DNA from: Novispirillum itersonii
GTDB taxonomy: Bacteria; Pseudomonadota; Alphaproteobacteria; Rhodospirillales; Rhodospirillaceae
Assembly (NCBI RefSeq): GCF_014205675.1
Contig: NZ_JACIIX010000009.1
Coordinates: 143,076 to 207,075 of the forward strand
Reading direction: 5' to 3'
Length of the DNA stretch: 64,000 nt
Shown here in pieces: positions 17,824 through 27,301 of this stretch. The first letter of the stretch is position 1. Every line of letters begins with the position of its first letter. The notes under the pieces were generated by a model, which did no database searches, was not told the origin of the DNA, and was given only the letters and a program-made list of their open reading frames with translations. The position numbers were made by a program, and so were the translations under genes.

Positions 17824-18738
17824 ATGCTGGGAAATCTCAGCGATCTGGATCTGCGGCATCTGCGGGTGTTTCTGGCGGTGGTGGATGCCGGGGGGCTGGC
17901 GATGGCCCAGCACAGCCTGAATGTCAGCACCTCCACCATCAGTACCCAGCTTGCCAGTCTGGAAGGCCGCCTTGGGTTCCGGCTGTGTGAGCGGGGGCGC
18001 AGCGGTTTCCGGCTGACGGAAAAGGGGCGGCGCTTCACCGATCTGGCCCGCAGCCTGCTGACCGCCATTGACGATTTCGGCATGCAGGCCCGCAACATCG
18101 ACCGCACATTGGTCGGCACCCTGCGCATCGGCACCATCGGCCACCTGCCCGCCGGGGAAAATGCCCGCATCAGCCGGGCCATCGCCCGCTTCCGCCAGCG
18201 GGATGAGGCGGTACACCTGCATGTGGTGATCCGGTCCTCCCGCGTGCTGGAAGACCAGCTTCTGTCCGGGGATCTGGATCTGGCCATCGGTTACTTCTGG
18301 CACAACAGCCCCAGCCTGCACAGTGTGCCGCTGTTCCGGGAGCGGCAGATTGCCTGCTGCGGGCAGGGCCATCCGCTGTTCTCCCGCGCCGGGGACATCA
18401 GCACCGGGGAAGCCCACCGGTACCCGTGGGTGTGGCGGACCGGGTTCCTGCCGGAAGACACCACCCCGGCCCCGCCGGAGATCACCGCCCATGCCGATAA
18501 TATGGAAGCCCGGGCGATGCTGATTCTGTCCGGCACCCATCTCGGCTATCTGCCGCAGCACTTTGCCCGGGCCTATCAGGCGCAGGGCCTGATGGTGCCG
18601 CTGAATCCGGCCGGGCTGTGGTACGACGTCACCTTCTCCCTCGCCACCCGGCTGCCGGAGCGGCAAAGCGAGATCACCCGCGCCTTTCTGGCCGATCTGG
18701 CAGCGGTTTCCCCGGCAGATCCGACGCCGATACATTGA
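17824..18738 (+). CDS. LysR-family transcriptional regulator
   Basis: 304 residues. The N-terminal helix-turn-helix contains GLAMAQHSLNVSTSTISTQL, followed by the wing with RLGFRLCERGRSGFRLTEKG. The effector domain is full length. A GGGGGAGGG ribosome-binding stretch precedes the ATG at 17824. It is followed after 97 bases by the ureohydrolase and binding-protein genes on the same strand, which makes those genes its most likely targets. It could also act on the haemoglobin upstream. The 12-bp palindrome just before it may be an autoregulatory site. Confidence 0.9.
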   Translation: MLGNLSDLDLRHLRVFLAVVDAGGLAMAQHSLNVSTSTISTQLASLEGRLGFRLCERGRSGFRLTEKGRRFTDLARSLLTAIDDFGMQARNIDRTLVGTLRIGTIGHLPAGENARISRAIARFRQRDEAVHLHVVIRSSRVLEDQLLSGDLDLAIGYFWHNSPSLHSVPLFRERQIACCGQGHPLFSRAGDISTGEAHRYPWVWRTGFLPEDTTPAPPEITAHADNMEARAMLILSGTHLGYLPQHFARAYQAQGLMVPLNPAGLWYDVTFSLATRLPERQSEITRAFLADLAAVSPADPTPIH

Positions 18739-18835
18739 AGCGGATCAAACTGAACATCGAAACGTCATGATTTTTCGGCAGTCCCGGCCTGTGGCCTGCT
18801 GAAGGGGTTGTTGCACCCCCATGCAGGAGGTTTTG

Positions 18836-19888
18836 ATGTCGGACCCCGCCAGACTGTCGGCGCTGCGCCAGAAATATGCCAATGCCAAAGGCAGTGATGT
18901 GTTTGATCCGGCCTTCCGCGCCATTGCCGACGCCCAGTTTCCTGAAGGCGACCGCCGTTTGCAGCCCTACGCCGGGGTGCCGACCTTTCTGGATCTGCCC
19001 TATGCCGCCGATGCCGCCACCCGCGAGGATTTCGGCGGGCTGGATGTGGCGCTGATCGGGGTGCCGATGGATCTGGGCGTCACCAACCGCTCCGGGGCCC
19101 GGTTCGGGCCGCGCGCGGTGCGGATGGTGGAGCGGGTCGGCCCCTACAACCATGTTCTGCGCCGGATGCCGGGCCTGCACTGTAAGGCCGCCGATATCGG
19201 CGATGTGCCCTTCCGCAGCCGCTACAGCCTTGACCGCTCGCACGAGGATATTCAGGCCTTTTTCCACCGGGTGGTGCAGGCCGGGGTGATCCCGCTGGCG
19301 GTCGGGGGGGACCATTCGATCAGCTATTCGATCCTGAAGGCGGTCGGGGCGCGGCAGCCGGTGGGGATGGTGCATTTTGATGCCCACTGTGACACCGCCG
19401 GGGATTACGAAGGGGCGAAGTTCCACCACGGCGGCCCGTTCCGCCATGCGGTGCTGGAAGGCCTGATCGACCCGGAACGCTGTGTGCAGATCGGCATCCG
19501 GGGGTCCGCCGAATACCTGTGGGAGTTCTCGCAGGAGGCGGGCATGACGGTGATCCATGGCGAGGAGGTGCCGAAGCTGGGCACCGCCGCCATTCTGGAG
19601 ACCGTGCGCCGGGTGGTCGGGGACGGCCCGGTGTATGTGACCTTTGATGTCGACTGTCTGGACCCGGCCTTTGCCCCCGGCACCGGTACCCCGGAAATCG
19701 GCGGCCTGACAACGCGGGAAGCGCTGGAGCTGCTGCGCGGGCTGGATGGCCTGAACATCATCGGCGGGGATGTGGTGGAAGTGGCCCCGCAGTATGACCC
19801 CACCACCAACACCGCCCATGCCGCCGCACAGATTCTGTTCGAGCTGTTTTCGCTGGTGGCCGGGCGCTTTGCCGCCACTCCGGCCTGA
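18836..19888 (+). CDS. Arginase-family ureohydrolase (agmatinase/guanidinobutyrase-like)
   Basis: 350 residues. The binuclear manganese motifs are intact: GGDHSIS near residue 160, HFDAHCDT near 185, and FDVDCLDPAFAPGTGTPE near 270. It hydrolyses a guanidino compound to urea and an amine or amino acid. The sequence groups with agmatinase, guanidinobutyrase and guanidinopropionase, which cannot be separated by eye. The start is the ATG at 18836, five bases after a strong CAGGAGG site. The binding-protein gene follows after 33 bases, suggesting uptake and breakdown of one guanidino compound or polyamine precursor. Confidence 0.88.
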   Translation: MSDPARLSALRQKYANAKGSDVFDPAFRAIADAQFPEGDRRLQPYAGVPTFLDLPYAADAATREDFGGLDVALIGVPMDLGVTNRSGARFGPRAVRMVERVGPYNHVLRRMPGLHCKAADIGDVPFRSRYSLDRSHEDIQAFFHRVVQAGVIPLAVGGDHSISYSILKAVGARQPVGMVHFDAHCDTAGDYEGAKFHHGGPFRHAVLEGLIDPERCVQIGIRGSAEYLWEFSQEAGMTVIHGEEVPKLGTAAILETVRRVVGDGPVYVTFDVDCLDPAFAPGTGTPEIGGLTTREALELLRGLDGLNIIGGDVVEVAPQYDPTTNTAHAAAQILFELFSLVAGRFAATPA

Positions 19889-19921
19889 TCCCTTCTCACT
19901 CTTTTTCTCACAGGTGCCTTC

Positions 19922-20968
19922 ATGAAGACTGCTGTTGTGTTTTCTGCTGCCCTGCTGGCGGCTGTTGCCGGGGCGGCGCTGCCGTCTCAGGCCCGGGATC
20001 TGACCGTGGTCGGCTTTGGCGGATCGGGGCAGGATGCGTTCCGGGAAGCGTATTTTAAGCCGTTCAGCCAACAGACCGGCATTCCGCTGACCGAAGAAAG
20101 CTGGGATGGCGGCGTCGGGGTGCTGCGCGCCAAGATCGAAGGCGGCAACGGCACCTGGGATGTGGTGCAGATGGATTCCTCTGAACTGGCGATCGGCTGC
20201 GAGGAAGGGCTGTATGAACAGCTCGATTTCAGCCGGATCGGCGGCAAGGATGCTTATCTGCCGTTTGCCGTCAGCCCCTGCGGGGCCGGGCTGATCGTCT
20301 ATGATTATGTGCTGGCCTATGACGGTGACCGCCTGAAAGATGGCCCGAAGAGCTGGGCGGATTTCTTCGATACCGCCAGATTCCCCGGCAAGCGGGCGCT
20401 GCGGCAGGGGCCGCAGACCAATCTGGAAATCGCCCTGATGGCCGACGGTGTGGCCCCGAAGGATGTCTATACCCTGCTGGCGACGGAGGACGGGGTGAAC
20501 CGCGCCCTGCGCAAGCTGGAGACCATCAAGAAGGAACTGGTGTTCTGGAAGGCCGGGGCGCAGCCGCCGCAGCTTCTGGCCTCCGGCGAGGTGGTGATGA
20601 CCACGGCCTACAATGGCCGCATCTCGGCGGCGATCGAGAAGGAGAAGAAGAATTTCAGGCTGATCTGGAATCAGGCGATTTTCGTGATCGACAGCTGGGC
20701 GATCCTGAAGGGCAGCCCCAATATCGACAAGGCCTATAAGTTCCTTGAGTTCGTCGGGCGGCCGGAGGTGCAGAAAAACCTGCCCAACCATATCAGCTAT
20801 GGCATCACCTCGGCCAAGGGCAGCGCGCTGATTGATCCGGCCCGGCTGGCCAACCTGCCGAGTGCCCCGCAGAACATGGCGGTGGCCCTGCCGTATAATA
20901 CGGAATTCTGGCTGGAACATACCGACCGGCTGACCGAACGCTTCAACAACTGGGCGGCCAGACTGTAA
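19922..20968 (+). CDS. Periplasmic polyamine-type solute-binding protein (PotD/PotF-like)
   Basis: 348 residues with a clear signal peptide (MKTAVVFSAALLAAVAGAAL, cleavage likely after PSQA at residue 24). The mature part is a family 1 binding protein of the spermidine/putrescine class, including GGNGTWDVVQMDSSELAIGC and YLPFAVSPCGAGLIVYDYV. ABC permease and ATPase genes are absent here, so it is an orphan that must use components encoded elsewhere. Its pairing with the ureohydrolase suggests a guanidino or polyamine ligand. A terminator-like hairpin lies about 80 bases downstream. Confidence 0.87.
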   Translation: MKTAVVFSAALLAAVAGAALPSQARDLTVVGFGGSGQDAFREAYFKPFSQQTGIPLTEESWDGGVGVLRAKIEGGNGTWDVVQMDSSELAIGCEEGLYEQLDFSRIGGKDAYLPFAVSPCGAGLIVYDYVLAYDGDRLKDGPKSWADFFDTARFPGKRALRQGPQTNLEIALMADGVAPKDVYTLLATEDGVNRALRKLETIKKELVFWKAGAQPPQLLASGEVVMTTAYNGRISAAIEKEKKNFRLIWNQAIFVIDSWAILKGSPNIDKAYKFLEFVGRPEVQKNLPNHISYGITSAKGSALIDPARLANLPSAPQNMAVALPYNTEFWLEHTDRLTERFNNWAARL

Positions 20969-21048
20969 GGGAGACCGGGCGGGGACCCCTGTGGTTCCTG
21001 CCTTTTCTGTCTTTCCTGCCTTGATGACTGGCAGCCTGAAAAGCAGAA

Positions 21049-21074
21049 GGGCCGCTTCCCGGAGGAAGCGGCCC
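21049..21074 (-). terminator. Rho-independent terminator of rpsD
   Basis: GGGCCGCTTCC (21049-21059) pairs perfectly with GGAAGCGGCCC (21064-21074) across a four-base loop. On the minus strand it is followed by a T-rich stretch and lies 29 bases past the rpsD stop codon. It also separates rpsD from the convergent binding-protein gene. Confidence 0.85.
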
Positions 21075-21103
21075 AAACTGTAACGACCCTGTGTCGCAGC
21101 CGA

Positions 21104-21718
21104 TTAACGGCTGTAGAATTCGACCACCAGGTTCGGTTCCATCTGCACCGGATACGGCACGTCGGCCAGCTTCGGGGTGCGGACGAAAGTGCCCTTCAGT
21201 TCCTTGGCGTCGACGTCCAAGTAGTCCGGCACGTCGCGTTCGGAGCTGGTGGCAGCTTCGACGATCAGCGGCATTTCCTTGGACTTGTCACGGATGGAGA
21301 CGACGTCGCCTTCCTTGATCATGTAGGACGCGATGTTGACGCGCTTGCCGTTGACGCGGACGTGGCCATGGTTGACCACCTGACGGGAGGCGAACACGGT
21401 CGGGACGAACTTCATGCGGTACAGCACGGCGTCCAGACGGCGTTCCAGAATGCCGATCAGGTTCTCGGAGGTATCGCCCTTACGACGGACGGCTTCCGCA
21501 TAGTACTTGCGGAACTGCTTTTCGCTGATGTTGCCGTAGTAGCCCTTCAGCTTCTGCTTGGCCATCAGCTGCACGCCGTAGTCGGACGGCTTCTTGCGGC
21601 GCTGACCGTGCTGGCCCGGGCCGTATTCACGCTTGTTCAGCGGAGACTTGGCGCGGCCCCAGAGGTTAACGCCAAGGCGGCGGTCAATCTTATATTTCGC
21701 GGAATGACGCTTCGACAT
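21104..21718 (-). CDS. rpsD: 30S ribosomal protein S4
   Basis: 204 residues, the normal length for S4. The N-terminal block [20 protein letters not shown] and the S4 RNA-binding domain ([17 protein letters not shown], then [20 protein letters not shown]) are present. The protein nucleates assembly of the 30S subunit by binding 16S rRNA. It stands alone here, as in many alphaproteobacteria, rather than in the alpha operon with rpsK and rpoA. A strong terminator follows it, and a long array of structured repeats lies upstream. Confidence 0.97.
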   Translation of the reverse strand: MSKRHSAKYKIDRRLGVNLWGRAKSPLNKREYGPGQHGQRRKKPSDYGVQLMAKQKLKGYYGNISEKQFRKYYAEAVRRKGDTSENLIGILERRLDAVLYRMKFVPTVFASRQVVNHGHVRVNGKRVNIASYMIKEGDVVSIRDKSKEMPLIVEAATSSERDVPDYLDVDAKELKGTFVRTPKLADVPYPVQMEPNLVVEFYSR

Positions 21719-21975
21719 CGTCGGTCCTTTGATCGCTTCGGTTTGTTGTCCCGATAGTCCGGCCCCGAAGGGTGGGCGTTGCGGCCCGCTTCAGGCGGCG
21801 GGGCCACGGCGGAAGTGCCGGTGCCCGCATTCTCGGGAATGTGAGGCGCGCATTATCGTCAAAGCGCCCCTGATGTCAAACGGGAAATGCCCGGTTTCGG
21901 GCGGGGCCGGATAAACAGCGCCCCGGTTCTTTTCTCCGCGTCCCATGGGCCAGACAAACGGAGGCCCAAAGGGCC

Positions 21976-22160
21976 GACTGGGCCATTGAGGCCCCGCGCG
22001 ACCATTCGCGCGTAAGCCAAGCGGGCGGACGCCCGCGCCCGGCGTCTGAGGGGCAGAAAAAAGAAAGCGGAGCGCAGCGACTGGCCCATTGAGGGCCCGC
22101 GCGACCATTCGCGCGTAAGCCAAGGCGGACGGACGTCCGCCGCCCGGCATCTGAGGGACC
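21976..22160 (-). repeat. Family 1 triple-hairpin repeat, copies A and B
   Basis: Copy A spans 21976-22054 and copy B 22079-22160. Each reads on the plus strand as GACTGG, hairpin 1 around ATTGA, hairpin 2 CGCGCGA-CCAT-TCGCGCG, the joiner TAAGCCAAG, hairpin 3, and a tail ending CTGAGG. Hairpin 3 is GCGGGCG-GA-CGCCCGC in A but GGCGGACG-GA-CGTCCGCC in B, a set of compensatory changes. Strand is given as minus because flanking genes are transcribed that way. Confidence 0.85.
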
Positions 22161-22194
22161 CATCAAACAAACGGAGGCCCGGCTGAGCCGGGCC

Positions 22195-22379
22195 GACTGG
22201 CCCATTGAGGCCCCGCGCGACCATTCGCGCGTAAGCCAAGCAGGCGGACGCCTGCGCCCGGCGTTTGAGGGGCAGAAAAAAGAAAGCGGAGCGTAGCGAC
22301 TGGCCCATTGAGGGCCCGCGCGACCATTCGCGCGTAAGCCAAGGCGGACGGACGTCCGCCGCCCGGCATCTGAGGGGCA
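22195..22379 (-). repeat. Family 1 triple-hairpin repeat, copies C and D
   Basis: Copy C spans 22195-22273 and copy D 22298-22379. The pair repeats copies A and B at a spacing of exactly 219 bases. Copy C has hairpin 3 as GCAGGCG-GA-CGCCTGC, one further compensated pair relative to A. Copy D ends 25 bases from the ubiX stop codon. Confidence 0.85.
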
Positions 22380-22403
22380 AAACAAAAAAACGCTGACCGC
22401 AGG

Positions 22404-22991
22404 TCAGCGGCGGTTGGGTCCACAGTCCTCGCCCCAGCGGGGGAAGGCGTCGGTGTCGATGTCGAACAGGTCCAGCACCCGACCGATGCCCTGATCGACC
22501 ACCTCGTCCAGACTTTTCGGGCGGGTGTAGAAGGCCGGGGCAGGCGGGGCGATGACGCCGCCCATTTCGGTCACCGCCGTCATGTTGCGCAGATGGCCGA
22601 GGTGCAGCGGGGTTTCCCGTACCATCAGCACCAGCCGCCGCCGTTCCTTCAGGGTGACGTCGGCGGCGCGGGTCAGCAGGTTGGCACCGGTGCCGGTGGC
22701 AATTTCGGCCAGCGCCCGCACGCTGCACGGGGCGACGATCATCCCCATGGTGCGGAAGCTGCCCGACGACGGCGGCGCGGCCAGATCCTCCACCCGGTGG
22801 ACCACATCGGCCAGCGCATGGACATCAGAAACCTTCAGGTCCGATTCGTAGGCGAGGGTGATTTCCGCCGTCTTGGTCATCACCAGATGGCTTTCAATGC
22901 CAAGCCCTCGTAAAACCTGAAGAATTCGGATTCCATAGACCACGCCGGTGGCACCGCTGATGCCGACGACAAGACGCTTGGGGGCAGACAT
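22404..22991 (-). CDS. ubiX: Flavin prenyltransferase UbiX
   Basis: 195 residues. UbiX joins dimethylallyl phosphate to FMN to make prenylated FMN, the cofactor of UbiD-type decarboxylases such as the one in ubiquinone synthesis. The fold is recognised by VVGISGATGVVYGIRILQVL at the N-terminus, the MGMIVAPCSVRALAEIATG block, and RRRLVLMVRETPLHLGHLRN. A GAVIAPPAPAFYTRP-type segment lies near residue 160 (seen as GGVIAPPAPAFYTRP). ubiD is not in the window. The gene diverges from the small YdcH-like gene, with 152 bases between them. Confidence 0.95.
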   Translation of the reverse strand: MSAPKRLVVGISGATGVVYGIRILQVLRGLGIESHLVMTKTAEITLAYESDLKVSDVHALADVVHRVEDLAAPPSSGSFRTMGMIVAPCSVRALAEIATGTGANLLTRAADVTLKERRRLVLMVRETPLHLGHLRNMTAVTEMGGVIAPPAPAFYTRPKSLDEVVDQGIGRVLDLFDIDTDAFPRWGEDCGPNRR

Positions 22992-23143
22992 GGATCATCC
23001 TTCCGTTCACGGATGCCGCCCCCGCTGTTCTGGCCTGCCGAAAAAACCCAACAGACACAGAACCTTCACAAAAGGGCTGGCGGAATCAAAAAAAACGCGT
23101 ACTATTACACTGTGTCCCAGAGGCAATAAAGGGAGAAAATGCA

Positions 23144-23311
23144 ATGAGCCTTGATGCTCGGGTTGAGTCCCTGCGTACCAAACATGCCGAACTGGATAGT
23201 GCGCTGGAAATGGAAGAGCGCCGACCGATGCCGGACGCGAAAGCAATCGCTGACATGAAGCGCCAGAAGCTTCGGATCAAGGACGAGATCCAACGCATCA
23301 CGATGCATTGA
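23144..23311 (+). CDS. YdcH-family (DUF465) small protein
   Basis: A 55-residue protein. It begins MSLDARVESLRTKHAELDSA and continues as two charged amphipathic helices (PDAKAIADMKRQKLRIKDEI), the pattern of YdcH/DUF465 proteins that are common and often multicopy in alphaproteobacteria. Function is unknown. A GGGAG ribosome-binding site sits ten bases before the ATG. The stop codon is at 23309-23311. It is probably monocistronic, diverging from ubiX; a TATTACACT stretch upstream near 23102 could be its -10 region. Confidence 0.85.
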   Translation: MSLDARVESLRTKHAELDSALEMEERRPMPDAKAIADMKRQKLRIKDEIQRITMH

Positions 23312-24311
23312 CGATCCGCTGTTTTCCTGAGCAACAGGTAAATCTGATCGTACCGTACCGCAAACGCTTCCATCGGCCAGAGAGTGGCCTGCGGTGTCCC
23401 TCATAAGGGGTGTATCCGCCACGGGTGGACCACAGTCACGGTCGCCGTGCGGGTCGTGTCACCGCCAAGGATGATGGCTTGGGGCTGAAGACGGGAACGG
23501 AGTTCCGTGCAGTACCGCGCATGCCTGCCGGGCTTTCGGGCTGGGGCTGCGACAGTTTGCAGGCTGGAACATCCAGCTTTTAAGGACACAACCACCGGCA
23601 CGCCAGCCGGGCGCCGCCCCCGTTAAGGGCGCTTACGCCGCAGGGTTTTGGCTGCCGCCAGAAATGGAGACGGTAATTCTGACGTTCCCTTGCACACCTG
23701 CGTTGGCCGCAGAGTGTGGTCGCCGTGCCGACTGACAGAGGTGGCCGTTGACCGCAGCCCCTGCACCGACCCAAGGTTCTGAACCCAGATCTCGTCAGAG
23801 GGGCCCCGCTGGATTAGCGTACCAGCGGGGCTTTTGGTTTTTATGGCCCTTCCTCTGCCGTCGGGCTATGGCGGCGGGGCCGGGTGGGGCTCCCGCCGGA
23901 AGGGGCGGGGCGGGGTGTTTTTGCGAGTCTCACCGGCTTGCGAAGGAATGTCATCAGTCCGCGCAGGGGGATCGGAGAAAACCGGACCGGATCCCTTTCT
24001 AAATTTGCCATATTTATAAAAGAGTTAACGTTGATTTCCCTAGGGGCATGCCGATTTTGCGAAGTTGCGAAGTCGACCGTTTGCATTTTTTGAAAATTCC
24101 CGCACACTGCGCAGGCGGATACCGGTGCCACTGACCCGAGTGGGTAGGTTTTCCCCCACCCCTGCGCCTCCCGGACGGTAGCAGGCGGGGCAGACCTGCT
24201 GACGGCAAGAAAACGGGCAGACACCGGCCAGAAGAGAAAAACACATCAACACCGCGCCGGGTGCCTGACACCGCAGCCGTGCGACGGAAAAAAAGCGGAG
24301 GGTTTGCGGCC
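23312..24311. other. 1-kb stretch without a recognisable protein gene
   Basis: The first half (about 23330-23800) is rich in short self-complementary segments such as CACGG-TCG-CCGTG and GGAAC-GGA-GTTCC and ends at a strong terminator (23803-23842). That layout would fit an untranslated RNA. I could not match it to tmRNA, RNase P RNA, 6S or SRP RNA by their conserved sequences. The second half (23850-24311) is more AT-rich near 24000 and must carry the promoter of the acyl-CoA synthetase gene. Confidence 0.5.
23803..23842 (+). terminator. Rho-independent terminator with no obvious upstream gene
   Basis: GCCCCGCTGG (23803-23812) pairs perfectly with CCAGCGGGGC (23822-23831) over a nine-base loop, followed by TTTTGGTTTTT. 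It is oriented to end plus-strand transcription, but the nearest plus-strand gene ends about 490 bases earlier. Confidence 0.85.
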
Positions 24312-26225
<1,914 letters not shown>

Positions 26226-26259
26226 CCGCTTCTGCGGTCACCGGATGACGCTGAACGGA

Positions 26260-26289
26260 ACAGCCGGGGAGGTCATCCCCGGCTGTTTT
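26260..26289 (+). terminator. Rho-independent terminator after prpE
   Basis: ACAGCCGGGGA (26260-26270) pairs perfectly with TCCCCGGCTGT (26276-26286), ending in TTTT. It lies between convergent genes and may act in both directions. Confidence 0.85.
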
Positions 26290-26293
26290 GCCG

Positions 26294-27301
26294 TCATGGT
26301 GCCGCCGTCTCGGCAAAACGTTCCTTCACCTCCAGCACGGCAGGAAGCTGGCTGATGAACAGATCGACCAGCGCCGGGTCGAAGTGGCGGCCCTTTTCCT
26401 TTTCCAGCAGGGCCACGGCCTCCTCCACCGGCCATTCCGCCTTGTAGGGGCGGACGGAGGTCAGGGCATCAAACACATCGGCGATGGCGACAATGCGGGC
26501 CTCCACCGGAATAGCCTCTCCGGCGATGCCGTGCGGATAGCCGCTGCCGTCGTATTTCTCGTGATGGTTCAGGGCAATGGTCCGGGCCATCCGCAGCAAC
26601 GGGGAGTCGTGGTCGCCGATGATCTCCGCCCCCATCAGGGCGTGCTGCTTCATCACCGTCATCTCGCCGTCGTCAAGCCGCCCCGGTTTCAGCAGGATGC
26701 TGTCCGGGGTGCCGATCTTGCCGATGTCATGCATCGGGGCGGCGTGGAACAGTTCCTCCGCCCACGCCGGGCTGAACCCGGCGGCCAGCGCGATGATGCG
26801 GCAATAGTGGCTCATACGGATCACGTGCAGGCCGGTTTCGTTGTCGCGGTATTCGGCGGCGCGGCCAAGGCACTGGATGATCTGAAGCCGGGTTTTCTGA
26901 AGCTCATCGACCCGCACCAGCGACAGATGGGTCCGCACCCGGGCACAGACCACCGGCGGGCTGATCGGCTTGGTGATGTAATCGACCCCGCCGACGGCAA
27001 ACCCGGCGGACTCATCGCTGACATCGGTCAGGGCGGTGACGAAGATCACCGGAATCCCCTGCGTCGCCGGATCGGCCTTCAGGCGCTGGCAGGTTTCCAG
27101 TCCGGTCAGGCCGGGCATCATCACGTCCAGCAGGATCAGGTCCGGCGTTTCGGCGGTGGCCAGTTGCAGGGCCTTTTCACCGTCGCGGGCGAACAGCAGG
27201 CGGTACTCGGCCTGCAACACCTGCCGCAGGATCTGTAGGTTGGTGGGTTCGTCATCGACGACCAGAATCCGCGGCCGCTGGTCCTGCTGGGGTATCATCA
27301 T
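26294..27301 (-). CDS. Response regulator with HD-GYP output (cyclic-di-GMP phosphodiesterase)
   Basis: 335 residues. A receiver domain (about 10-125) has the acidic pair in VVDDEPTN, the phosphorylatable Asp in LILLDVMMPG, and a later TAL...K core. The HD-GYP domain (about 150-320) keeps the metal residues HDIGKIGTPD and LNHHEKYDGSGYP, then DVFDALTS. HD-GYP proteins hydrolyse cyclic-di-GMP, so phosphorylation probably changes the cell's c-di-GMP pool. Its start codon overlaps the stop of the hybrid kinase gene by four bases, so the pair is almost certainly co-translated and forms one pathway. Confidence 0.93.
   Translation of the reverse strand: MMIPQQDQRPRILVVDDEPTNLQILRQVLQAEYRLLFARDGEKALQLATAETPDLILLDVMMPGLTGLETCQRLKADPATQGIPVIFVTALTDVSDESAGFAVGGVDYITKPISPPVVCARVRTHLSLVRVDELQKTRLQIIQCLGRAAEYRDNETGLHVIRMSHYCRIIALAAGFSPAWAEELFHAAPMHDIGKIGTPDSILLKPGRLDDGEMTVMKQHALMGAEIIGDHDSPLLRMARTIALNHHEKYDGSGYPHGIAGEAIPVEARIVAIADVFDALTSVRPYKAEWPVEEAVALLEKEKGRHFDPALVDLFISQLPAVLEVKERFAETAAP

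Larger units (their letters stand above)
21719..22403. other. rpsD-ubiX intergenic stretch filled by four family 1 repeats
   Basis: There is no gene. Open frames of 119-289 codons on the minus strand are repetitive translations of the repeat and have no family similarity. The rpsD promoter must lie between 21719 and about 21970. The rest is occupied by four tandem copies of the family 1 hairpin repeat. Confidence 0.8.

Noticed and set aside
21859..22728. Minus-strand open frames of up to 289 codons through the repeat array
   Set aside because: They translate the hairpin repeat in several frames and extend into ubiX; no ribosome-binding site or family match.
23330..23842. tmRNA, RNase P RNA or 6S RNA in the gene-free stretch
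   Set aside because: The conserved sequences of these RNAs (for example the GAGGAAAGTCC box of RNase P RNA or an ANDNYA-like tag frame of tmRNA) were not found on either strand.
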